From NCBI RefSeq assembly GCF_027924605.1, contig NZ_AP027042.1, positions 3,635,524 through 3,699,523 of the forward strand: a DNA stretch of 64,000 nt, in the 5' to 3' direction. Shown here in pieces: positions 45,026-53,673 of this stretch (position 1 is the stretch's first letter; the number at the start of each line of letters is the position of its first letter). The position numbers and the translations under genes were made by a program. The stretch comes from Dyella sp. GSA-30. Its GTDB lineage: Bacteria; Pseudomonadota; Gammaproteobacteria; Xanthomonadales; Rhodanobacteraceae. A model generated the notes under the pieces. The model saw only the letters and a program-made list of their open reading frames with translations, had not been told where the DNA came from and made no database searches.

Positions 45026-45142
45026 TGATCACCCGTTTGTCCAGCCCATGACGCTCAGCAGCAGAGATAGCTTGCATCGGGAGCCTGATAAGCCAGTAGT
45101 GCCGCAAGTCACGCGAACCTCGACTAAGAGTGATTGACGAAC

Positions 45143-46735
45143 TCATCTGGCAGATGCAGCCCTGTCCCCCTCTGGCCGGATGCGCTGCATATGTTCGTGG
45201 CACAGCTGTTCGACCAGCGCACGATGATCTGGCAGGTCGTGGAGTGCACGAGTAGCCGCCTGCTGGATCATCGCGAACTCCTGGCGCGCCGCTTCCATGT
45301 GCGGATAGGCGCTGCGCATGGATTCAAGATCGGTCCGGAACTCCATGCCGTACAGAATGTACTGCCAGCTGGCGGTCATGAACATTTCCAGGTCGCCAAC
45401 GAAATCCAATCGATGTGGTGGGCGCTGCGTCCACTTCGCGAGCTTCTCTTGCAGGGTTTGCGGGATGCTGGCGACGTCGGCGTTGTCGATCCAGAACTGC
45501 GAATCACGGCGCTGGCTCAGGCAGTAGTGCATCTTGATGAAGTCGATGATGCGGTCGTAGCGTGCAACCATCATCTCGTTGAAATGACGCGCCGTACTTT
45601 CCATGGCGTCGGTGTCGCTGGGCAACAGATGCGTGAGCAGGTAGGTCGCCAGCTCGATCAGCGCGATGCCGGTGGATTCCAACGGCTCGACGAAGCCGCC
45701 GGCCAGTCCCACCGCCACGCAGTTCTTGCGCCAGTGCTCGGGGCGATATCCCGTCTCGAACTTGATGTGCATGGCCTTCAGGCCTTCGCCGGCACGGCCC
45801 AGATAACGCCGGAAGACTTCTTCGGCACGATCGTCGGTGGTGTGCCGCGATGAATACACATAGCCGGTACCACGCCGCTTCTGCAAACCGATGTCCCAGA
45901 TCCAGCCGGCCTCCTGGGCGGTGGAGATGGTGTACGACGGGATCGGTGTATTGGGTGTTTCGTACGGCACCTGCATGGCCACCGCGCGATCGGCGAACAG
46001 CACGTCCGCACGGCTGCGGAAGGGTGATTGCATCACGTTGCCGATCAGCATGCCGCGCAGCCCGGTGCAGTCCACGTAGAGATCGGCGGTGAGTTCGCCC
46101 GCCTCCTTCGTCACCACACGCGCGATGGCGCCGTGTTCGTCCAGCTCCGTGCGCTCCACCGTCGCCACATGCCGAACCACGCCGAGCGCCTGCTGGCCGT
46201 GCTCGGCAAGCAGGCGCGCGAAGCAGGCGGCATCGAAGTGGAAGGCGTGATTCATCGGCCCCTGATAGTCGGCATCTCTTGCACGCTTGGGCGCGCGCGA
46301 GTGATCGGCCAGTGTGCTCTGCATCGACACAGCATCCGCGAACGGCATGCCCTCCGGTGCGGCGCCGAGCAGCCAGTACGGCAACAGCTCCGGGCCACCC
46401 GGACGCTGACTGGGTGCATTGAATGGATGAAAGAAGTGATCCGCTCCGGGCGTTCCTTGCGGCCGTACCCAGTGGCGATAGTGGATGCCCTGTTTATACG
46501 TTGCGGTGGCGCCGACCAGAAAGCGGCGCTCGTCGAGGCCGATGGCCGACAGCGTGCCGCGAATGGAGGGAAACGTGGCTTCGCCCACACCAAGCAGGCC
46601 GATATCTGGCGATTCCACCAGATGCACCTGCACGCTCCGGGGATCGACCGCGTTGACCGCTTTGGCCAGATAGCACGCCGCCAGCCAACCGGCGGTGCCG
46701 CCACCCACGATCAATACCTTCTTCAGACGCGCCAT
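45143..46735 (-). CDS. Tryptophan-halogenase-like flavoprotein
   Basis: The product has 530 residues. GGGTAGW (11-17) is the FAD site, VGEATFPS (50-57) the flavin loop, TYKQGIHY with Lys81 corresponds to the chloramine-forming Lys of PrnA-type enzymes, and EPLESTGI carries the catalytic Glu. The W-x-W-x-I-P motif appears as WIWDIG, with Gly for Pro. The enzyme would need a flavin reductase, none of which is nearby. It starts 171 bp after the TonB-dependent receptor on the same strand and is probably co-transcribed. Other such genes in xanthomonads sit in carbohydrate loci, so a true Trp substrate is doubtful. Confidence 0.88.
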   Translation of the reverse strand: MARLKKVLIVGGGTAGWLAACYLAKAVNAVDPRSVQVHLVESPDIGLLGVGEATFPSIRGTLSAIGLDERRFLVGATATYKQGIHYRHWVRPQGTPGADHFFHPFNAPSQRPGGPELLPYWLLGAAPEGMPFADAVSMQSTLADHSRAPKRARDADYQGPMNHAFHFDAACFARLLAEHGQQALGVVRHVATVERTELDEHGAIARVVTKEAGELTADLYVDCTGLRGMLIGNVMQSPFRSRADVLFADRAVAMQVPYETPNTPIPSYTISTAQEAGWIWDIGLQKRRGTGYVYSSRHTTDDRAEEVFRRYLGRAGEGLKAMHIKFETGYRPEHWRKNCVAVGLAGGFVEPLESTGIALIELATYLLTHLLPSDTDAMESTARHFNEMMVARYDRIIDFIKMHYCLSQRRDSQFWIDNADVASIPQTLQEKLAKWTQRPPHRLDFVGDLEMFMTASWQYILYGMEFRTDLESMRSAYPHMEAARQEFAMIQQAATRALHDLPDHRALVEQLCHEHMQRIRPEGDRAASAR

Positions 46736-46905
46736 GGTGTCCCCGCCGGTACTGCATGATGAAAGAAAGAATTGCCGGCCCCGCCCCACGCGGACCCGGC
46801 AAAGAGCCGTTCAAAGGGAGGATCGGCGGCGCCCACCCAGAGCGTCGCCGGCAGAACGGCAAACCTCAGGCGGCACGTGCGTCATGGCGGCCGCCGTGCA
46901 TCACC

Positions 46906-49335
46906 TCAGAACCACACGCCGAGTTGAACGCCATAAGTACGCGGGGCGAGATACTGCGACACGTACTGCAGCGAGCCATCGGACATCAGGAAACGGCCGG
47001 CACTGGTGCGGATCTTGTCATCGGACACGTTCTGCACGTATGCGTTGACCCACCACTTGTCGCCCGGCTCGGTGTAACGCAGCGACAGGTCGCCGCGCGT
47101 GTACGCCTTCTGCTGGTCACCCGAATCCAGGTTGAAGTAACTCAGCCACTGCGTGCTCTGGTACTGCACGCTGATGCGCGGCGTGAGGCGTCCACCGTTG
47201 GAAAGGTGAAAGTCGTGCTCGTAGATGCCGGTGAGCGACACGTTCGGCGCATGCGGCAGATCGTTGCCGGTAACGTTCATGCAATTGGCAAGGTTGGACT
47301 GCGGCGGGCATGCCGGCAGGCCCTGGTAGTCGTTGGAACCGGCGTAGATCAGCTTGCCGAGTTCCTTCTTCGGAATGGCCGAGAAGATCAGGTTGAGGCG
47401 ATCGTCCTTCTGCTGATAGGCCAGCTCCGATTCGATGCCGAGCACCTTGGTGCTGCCGCCCACGTTGGAGAAGCCCAGGCCGTGGTTGCCGTCCGGATAG
47501 ACGATGGGCGCGGAGAGCTGGAAGTTCTTGAAGTCTTCGTAATAGATGGCCGAGTTCCACGTCATGTGGCCATCGAGGAAGGAGAACTTGCTGCCGATTT
47601 CATAGTTGGTCAGCGTCTCGGGCTTGTACAGCGTGCCCGCGTCCTGCGTGCCACCCGACTTGTAGCCGGTGGACACGCTGGCGTAGACCATGCCGTTTTC
47701 GCCAACGTCGGTATCCAGGCGCAGCAGCCAGGTCGGCTTGCTCTTGCTGTACTTGGCGGTGTTCCGCTGCGAGATGCTGAAGCCGTTCGACGGATCCGGA
47801 TACACGCCCGGAGAGATCGGCACCTGCGGAACAGTCGGGTCGTAGTCCCAACCCCAGTTGATGCCGCCCTTGTTCTCCTTGTCGTCATGCGACCAGCGCG
47901 CGCCACCCGTGAGGCGCCAGTGATCGCTGAGATGCCAGGTGGCCTGACCGAACAACGCGTACGACTCCACCGTTTCCTTCGGCTGGATAAAGGAACCCTG
48001 CCAGTTCACGGTGCCGTAGCGCGTACCGTTCATGATGGGGATGTCGAAGCGGATGTTGTTGTCTTCGTAGGCGTAGTACGCGCCGACGATCCAGTCCACG
48101 GTCTGCTGCCCGCTGGACTTCAGGTCCACTTCCTGGCTCCAGCTTTCGTAGTTGGAATAGTTGGTGCGGTCGTCCTGATAGACGCCATTGGTGGTGAAGC
48201 TGGTGGGTACGCTGACGCCGACGTCCTGGTCGAAGTCGCTCTTGCCGGAGTAACGGTTGTAGCCGGCGATATAGCTGAGCTGCATGCCATCGTTGATGTT
48301 CCAGTCGATGCGGCTGCGCACCGTCTTGGACGTACGGTCCAGGTACGGTGCGGTGTCGATCAGCGCGGACCAGAAATCCTGCCCCTGTCGCGGCGTCTGC
48401 ATCAGGCTGAGGCTGGGCGTGCCGCGATCGGCGAAGTACTCGTACGACAGGTTCCACTTGAACGCATCGCTGGGCTGCCACAGCGCACTGACGCGCGCGG
48501 CGGACTGATCCTGCGCGTTGTACTTGTTGCCACCCTGCACGTACTGACTGGGATCGATCGGCTTGAAGTTGGCCAGCGTACCGCCGGAAGCGAGATACGC
48601 CTGCTGCTGTTGCGCCACGGTGGGCAGTTCGCTCGACGGATTCTGGTAATCGACGTAGCCATCGTGTTGTTCGTGCACCACGGCAACGCGCATGGCGAAG
48701 GTGTTGCTGATGGGCAGGTTGAACGCGGCGCGTGCGCCGATCAGGTTGTAGTTGCCCGCTTCAACCTGCGCATTGCCGTAGAAGCCCGCGCCGATTTCCG
48801 GTTTGGCCGTCTGGAAGCTGATGGCGCCGGCGGTGGAGTTGCGACCCCAAAGCGTGCCCTGCGGACCGCGCAGCGTTTCGACACCATCCATGTCCAGCAA
48901 CAGGCCCGATGCGGCCTCGGCGCGAGGCGCATACACGCCGTCGACGAAGGTCGCGACTTCGGGATCGGCGTACTCGGTCTTGGCGCTGTCGTTGCCGATA
49001 CCGCGCATGGTCAGCGTCACCACACCATGATCGCCCTCCGACGTACCTTGCAGACCTGGTACCAGTTTGGTCAGGTCCTGCACGGTCATCACGCGCTCCT
49101 TATCGAGCGTGTCCGCCGAGATCGCCGTAACTGCCACCGGCGTTTTCTGAAGCGGCGTCTCGCGCTTGGTTGCGCTAACCGAGATGGCATCCAGATTCTT
49201 TACTTTCTTGTCGGCGCCTGCCGGATTCTGGGATGACGGGTTTTGCGCTGTCGCGTCCTGATCGGCTGCAAGCAACGTACCCGGTGCAAGCACGAGTGAC
49301 ATGGCGACATACAACAGCTTGTGATGCAGATTCAT
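46906..49335 (-). CDS. TonB-dependent outer-membrane receptor
   Basis: The product has 809 residues. A signal peptide (1-23) is followed by a Gln/Asn-rich linker, a TonB-box-like LDAISVSATKRE and the plug domain (LVPGLQ, VETLRGPQGTLWGRN). A 22-strand barrel follows, ending in the aromatic YGVQLGVWF. It belongs to the receptor class with the LRGPQGTLWGRNSTAGAI plug motif, typical of sugar- or aromatic-import loci. A 36-bp palindrome lies 93 bp before its start, so it is a regulated gene of the LacI locus. Confidence 0.93.
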   Translation of the reverse strand: MNLHHKLLYVAMSLVLAPGTLLAADQDATAQNPSSQNPAGADKKVKNLDAISVSATKRETPLQKTPVAVTAISADTLDKERVMTVQDLTKLVPGLQGTSEGDHGVVTLTMRGIGNDSAKTEYADPEVATFVDGVYAPRAEAASGLLLDMDGVETLRGPQGTLWGRNSTAGAISFQTAKPEIGAGFYGNAQVEAGNYNLIGARAAFNLPISNTFAMRVAVVHEQHDGYVDYQNPSSELPTVAQQQQAYLASGGTLANFKPIDPSQYVQGGNKYNAQDQSAARVSALWQPSDAFKWNLSYEYFADRGTPSLSLMQTPRQGQDFWSALIDTAPYLDRTSKTVRSRIDWNINDGMQLSYIAGYNRYSGKSDFDQDVGVSVPTSFTTNGVYQDDRTNYSNYESWSQEVDLKSSGQQTVDWIVGAYYAYEDNNIRFDIPIMNGTRYGTVNWQGSFIQPKETVESYALFGQATWHLSDHWRLTGGARWSHDDKENKGGINWGWDYDPTVPQVPISPGVYPDPSNGFSISQRNTAKYSKSKPTWLLRLDTDVGENGMVYASVSTGYKSGGTQDAGTLYKPETLTNYEIGSKFSFLDGHMTWNSAIYYEDFKNFQLSAPIVYPDGNHGLGFSNVGGSTKVLGIESELAYQQKDDRLNLIFSAIPKKELGKLIYAGSNDYQGLPACPPQSNLANCMNVTGNDLPHAPNVSLTGIYEHDFHLSNGGRLTPRISVQYQSTQWLSYFNLDSGDQQKAYTRGDLSLRYTEPGDKWWVNAYVQNVSDDKIRTSAGRFLMSDGSLQYVSQYLAPRTYGVQLGVWF

Positions 49336-49670
49336 CTGGCTCTCCCCTCTAAATCGTTCGGATCAGTGTTGTCTGCCGCACAAACGGCCATGACAAAGGT
49401 TTCCCAACTCCCCAACCGGCACGTCATTTATCCCGAAATGACAGCGCTGTCATTTCGGGATAATAAAGCGCCACCCCAATGAATGCTTGCCGCATGGCAG
49501 CAAGTGATCGAGACAAAGCAAATAGACGCCCTGGCGCCCAATCTCACGGAGACGCGAGCCAGCTGTTAAGGCGTAACCGATGGCCAAGCCGCGCTGGCGC
49601 AACGATCCCGTCGATATCGCGAAACCGGCCAACATCAGCAACATAACCATTACGGGTAGCGACTCGACAT
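49336..49670. other. Receptor promoter region
   Basis: These 335 bases separate the GH3 gene stop from the receptor start, both on the minus strand. The region holds the receptor promoter and the long operator-like palindrome at 49428-49463. No other gene is evident. Confidence 0.5.
49428..49463. promoter_or_regulatory. 36-bp perfect palindrome with LacI-type operator core
   Basis: TTATCCCGAAATGACAGC is followed at once by its exact complement. The inner 14 bases TGACAGCGCTGTCA (49439-49452) recur upstream of the GH3 gene at 52299-52312. It lies 93 bp upstream of the receptor start and is probably a site for the LacI protein of this locus. Confidence 0.7.
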
Positions 49671-52241
49671 TCATGGCTTGTCCCCCTGCGTCGCGCATGT
49701 CAGCGTCCGGTCCGCTACCGTGCCGAGCGACACCTCGGACACAGCGATCCGATCGCCGGAATGACTGGACCATTCGAAGGGCCGGTCCAACCTGCCCATG
49801 CTGGCGCCGGCGTCACGGAAACATTTCAACGGAATGCCCAGACGCAGCCACTGCCCCTGAGGCAGCTCAGCGAGCTGTCGCCCCACCGGTACCTGAGCAC
49901 CACAACCGACACCACAGCCGACACCGATCATCGCAGCACTCCCTGGCGACACTGTGTCGATCCTCAACGTGGTTACCAGCAACACATCGCCGTTGGTTTC
50001 GCGTTCCACATCGAGTGGCGTTGGCGCCACCAGCTCGACACCTGCGGCGCCGGTGCCAGACCAGCTCAGGCTGCGCGCGTCTTCCTGTGCCTTGTAGTCG
50101 AGCGCGCTGATGCGCAGGCTACCGTCTGGCGTGGCGGCCGGTACGGCGTCGACATTCATCGCTGCGCCGTTTGCGCCGGTCAGGCGCACCACGAAACCTT
50201 GTGCCGGTTTGCCGCGAGTGAAGTAGACGCCGGCCTGTGCGGCATTTAATGCGATCCCTGCATCCTCGGACAAAGGAGCGGTAGTGCCACGATCGGCATA
50301 GGTCAGGCCGAAGCCGTAGGGAAACTGCAGATGCTCGCCTCGTGCGACTGCGGCGACGGGTACTTGTGCTGCGCTGAGCGGCCACGCATACGCCAGCTTG
50401 CCGTGAAAGTCATACGCTATACGACCGTCACGGGTACGCAGCAGCACGTCGGCAATACCCTCGCCTTCGCTACCCGGGAGCCACGCCACCACAAAGGCAT
50501 CAGCGGCGTTGATCTCGCGATTCATCCATAGCGGCCGTCCAGTCAGGAATACCGCAACTACGGGCACGCCCTGCCCGCGGAGCCGCCGAAGCAGGTCAAG
50601 ATCGTGATCGTTGCCCGGCCGGTAGGCCAGGTTCGGCAGGTCTCCCTGGAATTCGGCGTAGGGATCTTCGCCGAACACGACGATGGCCACATCGGGTTTC
50701 TGCTTGTAGTCGCCTTCCACCGACAGCTCGGCGCTGCCGCCAGCTGCCTGCACCTGCGCCTGGAGGCCGGCCCAGATGGAGGTGGCTCCGGGGAAATTTG
50801 CATTGGTCAGGCCCGTGCCCTGCCAGGTCAGTGTCCAGCCGCCGTTCTGCTTGGAGATGTTGTCGGCACCGTTACCGGCAACCAGAACATGCTTGCGCGG
50901 ATCGATCGGCAGCACGCCCTGGCTGTTCTTCAGCAGCACCAGCGACTCACGTACTGCTCGACGCGCCAGCGCACGATGCGTAGGACTTCCGATCACCTGC
51001 GCCGACCGGGCCACCAGCGGGTTGGTCGATGGCGCCCCGGTCTCGAACATGCCCAAGCGCATCTTTACCCGCAGGATGCGCATCACCGCATCGTCGACGC
51101 GACTCATCGGAATCACTCCGGCCTTCACCTCGGCCAACGTGTTCTTGTACAGACCTTTCCAGGAATCGGGCGCTTCGAGCATATCCAACCCGGCGTTGTA
51201 CGCCGCTGCGCAATCCTCGCTGGTGCAGCCAGGCACCTGGCCATGCGCGTTCCAGTCGCCCAACACGATCCCGTCGAAACCCATGTGCTCTTTCAGCACA
51301 CCGGTGATCAGTGCCTTGTTGCCGGCCATCTTCACCCCGTTCCAACTGGAGAACGAGACCATTACCACCTGCACGCCGGCCTTGATCGCAGGCGGATAGC
51401 CGGCTGCGTGCACGTCGCGCAGCGTCGCCTCGCTGATCTGGGCGTCGCCCTGGTCCTTGCCGTCGTGGGTGCCCCCGTCGCCGACGAAATGCTTGGCGGT
51501 AGCGATCACATGCTCGGCGTCCAGGAACTGCGCTGTACCCGGCTTGCCCTCCAGACCGCCGATCATGGCGGCGGCGTATTGCGCTACCAGCGCCGGATTC
51601 TGCGAATAACCTTCGTAGGAGCGACCCCAGCGCACATCTTGCGGCACGGTGAGCGTGGGCGCGAACGTCCAGCTGATACCGCTGGCACGCAGTTCTTGCG
51701 CGGTGGCCTCGCCAATATCGTGGATCAGCTGCGGATCGCGCGTAGCACCCAATGCGGAGTTCTGCGGGAACAGTGTGCTGCCGACGAGGTTGTTATGGCC
51801 ATGCACGGCATCGATGCCAAACAGCACCGGGATCGCCAAGCCACCCTTCGAGGTATCCATCGACGCGCGGTAAAACGCGTCGGATAGCGCCTGCCACTGC
51901 GATGCCACGGGGTATGGCTGTCCGGGCGGCTTGGAATTGCCGCCGGCCAGAATCGAGCCCAGGTGGTACTCGCGTACATCGTCCGGCGTCACGTACTTGA
52001 TGTCGGCCTGGATCATCTGGCCGACCTTGTCCGCCACCGACATCTTCTTCAGCAAAGCCTGCACCCGTGACTCGATCGCCGGGTCAGCCGGCAGCGGCGA
52101 GCCGCCTTTGGGCCACTGTTCGGGGTGAACGACGGTCGCGTCGCCGGCCATGGCAGGGACGGCCATCAGCAGTGCGCCGACTAACGGCAGGCTTATGGAA
52201 ACGCTTCGCGGGAACGAGCTCAATGACTGCAGCAATGGCAC
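49671..52241 (-). CDS. Exported GH3 beta-glucosidase/glucan glucohydrolase
   Basis: The product has 856 residues. A signal peptide ends near AMAGD (about residue 33). The GH3 N-terminal barrel carries IDAVHGHNN, KHFVGDGGT (250-258) and GFDGIVLGDWNAHG with Asp329 as nucleophile. The GH3 C-terminal domain and a further C-terminal domain of about 150 residues follow, as in 1,4-beta-D-glucan glucohydrolases of the ExoP/CdxA type. It would release glucose from beta-glucosides or short glucans in the periplasm. Its operator-like site lies 58 bp upstream, and the LacI gene lies just beyond. Confidence 0.92.
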   Translation of the reverse strand: MPLLQSLSSFPRSVSISLPLVGALLMAVPAMAGDATVVHPEQWPKGGSPLPADPAIESRVQALLKKMSVADKVGQMIQADIKYVTPDDVREYHLGSILAGGNSKPPGQPYPVASQWQALSDAFYRASMDTSKGGLAIPVLFGIDAVHGHNNLVGSTLFPQNSALGATRDPQLIHDIGEATAQELRASGISWTFAPTLTVPQDVRWGRSYEGYSQNPALVAQYAAAMIGGLEGKPGTAQFLDAEHVIATAKHFVGDGGTHDGKDQGDAQISEATLRDVHAAGYPPAIKAGVQVVMVSFSSWNGVKMAGNKALITGVLKEHMGFDGIVLGDWNAHGQVPGCTSEDCAAAYNAGLDMLEAPDSWKGLYKNTLAEVKAGVIPMSRVDDAVMRILRVKMRLGMFETGAPSTNPLVARSAQVIGSPTHRALARRAVRESLVLLKNSQGVLPIDPRKHVLVAGNGADNISKQNGGWTLTWQGTGLTNANFPGATSIWAGLQAQVQAAGGSAELSVEGDYKQKPDVAIVVFGEDPYAEFQGDLPNLAYRPGNDHDLDLLRRLRGQGVPVVAVFLTGRPLWMNREINAADAFVVAWLPGSEGEGIADVLLRTRDGRIAYDFHGKLAYAWPLSAAQVPVAAVARGEHLQFPYGFGLTYADRGTTAPLSEDAGIALNAAQAGVYFTRGKPAQGFVVRLTGANGAAMNVDAVPAATPDGSLRISALDYKAQEDARSLSWSGTGAAGVELVAPTPLDVERETNGDVLLVTTLRIDTVSPGSAAMIGVGCGVGCGAQVPVGRQLAELPQGQWLRLGIPLKCFRDAGASMGRLDRPFEWSSHSGDRIAVSEVSLGTVADRTLTCATQGDKP

Positions 52242-52298
52242 GGCAAAGCCCTAGGGTGGCGTACCGGCGGTACGCGTCGAGCCGCATGGTGGCAGGAA

Positions 52299-52312
52299 TG
52301 ACAGCGCTGTCA
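52299..52312. promoter_or_regulatory. LacI-type operator before the GH3 gene
   Basis: TGACAGCGCTGTCA is a perfect 14-bp palindrome, identical to the centre of the long palindrome upstream of the TonB-dependent receptor. It lies 58 bases before the GH3 start codon (52241) and before the end of the LacI gene (52360). Confidence 0.7.
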
Positions 52313-52359
52313 ATTTGCTCTGCAACATGACCCGGGACGATTCAGCCGAGCGGGAGACC

Positions 52360-53373
52360 TTAAGGTACGGCGGCCGTGGAGCCGCGGATCTGCAGGGAGA
52401 AAGGCACCTGCACCAGTCGGCCGGGGCCATGGCCGCGCAATACGCTTAGCAGTTGTTCGGCCGCAAGCTTGCCCATCTCACGACTAGGCTGCTGGACGGT
52501 GGTGAGCGCCGGCCACAGCTGTCGCGACAGCGGCGTATCGTCGAAGCCGCAGACCGACAGATCATGCGGCACCTTCAAACCGTACTCGCCCGCCGCCCAC
52601 ATGACGCCGGTGGCCATGTCGTCGTTGGCAGCGAACACCGCCGTCGGACGCTTGGCCAGCGAAAACAGTTGCCGCGCCGCTTCCACGCCAGAGCCGAAAG
52701 TAAAAGCGCCCTGCACTACCAGCGCTGGATCCTCGGGGATAACCGCTGCAGCCATGGCGTCGCGATAACCGGCCAGTCGCCAGCGGCTGGCGCCATGGTC
52801 GGCAATGCCGATCACATGAGCGATCCGCCGATGGCCCAGCTCCAGCAGGTGCTCCATGATCGCCCGCGCAGCCCGCTGCTCGTCCATCGTTACACCGATG
52901 GTTTTGCCGTGCCGTAGCGGCGACACGCTGGCGTAAGGCACATCGCGCTCGCGCAGGCGTTTCAGCAGCGGCGCATAGTCGGTGATCGGTGGCGTCAGCA
53001 CGACGCCGTCGGGGTGGTGATCGGAAATCAGCGCATCGAAGCGGCGGATGAAATCGCGGTCACGCATGCGCAGCGGCCGTACCATCATGCTGTAGCGATG
53101 CGCATCGCAGGCCTCGAGCACACCATCCTGGATCTCGGCCAGATAGGTCGAGGCCGGGTTGTCGTTGTTGTCGTACAGCATCGCCACCAGGAACGAGCGA
53201 TTGCCCGCCAGGCTGCGCGCCGACGGATGCGGGCGATAGTCCATCGCCTCCATGGCTGCGCGCACGCGCTGACGCGTGGCGTCGGTCACGTTGGCCTCGT
53301 CATTGAGCACGCGCGACACCGTCTTGGGCGATACGCCCGCTGCGCGCGCCACATCTTCGAGGCGTACCCGCAT
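52360..53373 (-). CDS. LacI-family transcriptional repressor
   Basis: The product has 337 residues from ATG 53373 (GGAGAA upstream); the frame extends into the region shared with the MFS gene and is not used. LEDVARAAGVSPKTVSRVLN (5-24) is the helix-turn-helix plus hinge start, and the ribose-binding-protein-like effector domain runs from about 60 to 330 (SVCGFDDTPLSRQLWPALTT is typical). It is divergent from the MFS gene and directly upstream of GH3. The operator TGACAGCGCTGTCA is its most likely site. Confidence 0.92.
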   Translation of the reverse strand: MRVRLEDVARAAGVSPKTVSRVLNDEANVTDATRQRVRAAMEAMDYRPHPSARSLAGNRSFLVAMLYDNNDNPASTYLAEIQDGVLEACDAHRYSMMVRPLRMRDRDFIRRFDALISDHHPDGVVLTPPITDYAPLLKRLRERDVPYASVSPLRHGKTIGVTMDEQRAARAIMEHLLELGHRRIAHVIGIADHGASRWRLAGYRDAMAAAVIPEDPALVVQGAFTFGSGVEAARQLFSLAKRPTAVFAANDDMATGVMWAAGEYGLKVPHDLSVCGFDDTPLSRQLWPALTTVQQPSREMGKLAAEQLLSVLRGHGPGRLVQVPFSLQIRGSTAAVP

Positions 53374-53673
53374 GGATTCTCCGCTGTCATCACACTGTCG
53401 ATTGACTATGCCGCCAGAGCCCTCCGCTTTACAAGGACGATCGGCGTTGCGGTGAATACTTGCGCAGGCGCCGGTTACCGTGCGGCGGCCTTGCGTACCA
53501 TGCAAGCCCGTCCCTGGCAACAAAAGGTGTCGATGCTGCGGTCGCAGCATGCGGGATGCGTTACGCCATGACATAACTGCTGCTGGAGGGAGGCATCCAT
53601 GACGAATTCGACCACCGCGCGGACCCCACGCTGCGCGCGATACGGCGCCACCTATGACAAAGGGTAGGCTCCG
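53374..53673. other. LacI/MFS divergent promoter region
   Basis: This 300-bp region holds both promoters. A lone half-site GCTGTCA occurs at about 53384-53390, and a different dyad ATGCTGCG-GT-CGCAGCAT lies at 53533-53550. No full copy of the TGACAGCGCTGTCA operator was found here. Confidence 0.5.

Noticed and set aside
46756-49236. An 826-codon open frame on the plus strand across the receptor and the gap beside it
   Set aside because: It is antisense to a clear TonB-dependent receptor and has no motif or ribosome site. Long antisense frames are usual in GC-rich genes because of the third-position bias.
53533-53550. Dyad ATGCTGCG-GT-CGCAGCAT considered as a LacI site
   Set aside because: It has no match to the TGACAGCGCTGTCA motif that is shared by the receptor and GH3 promoters, so there is no reason to assign it to the same protein.
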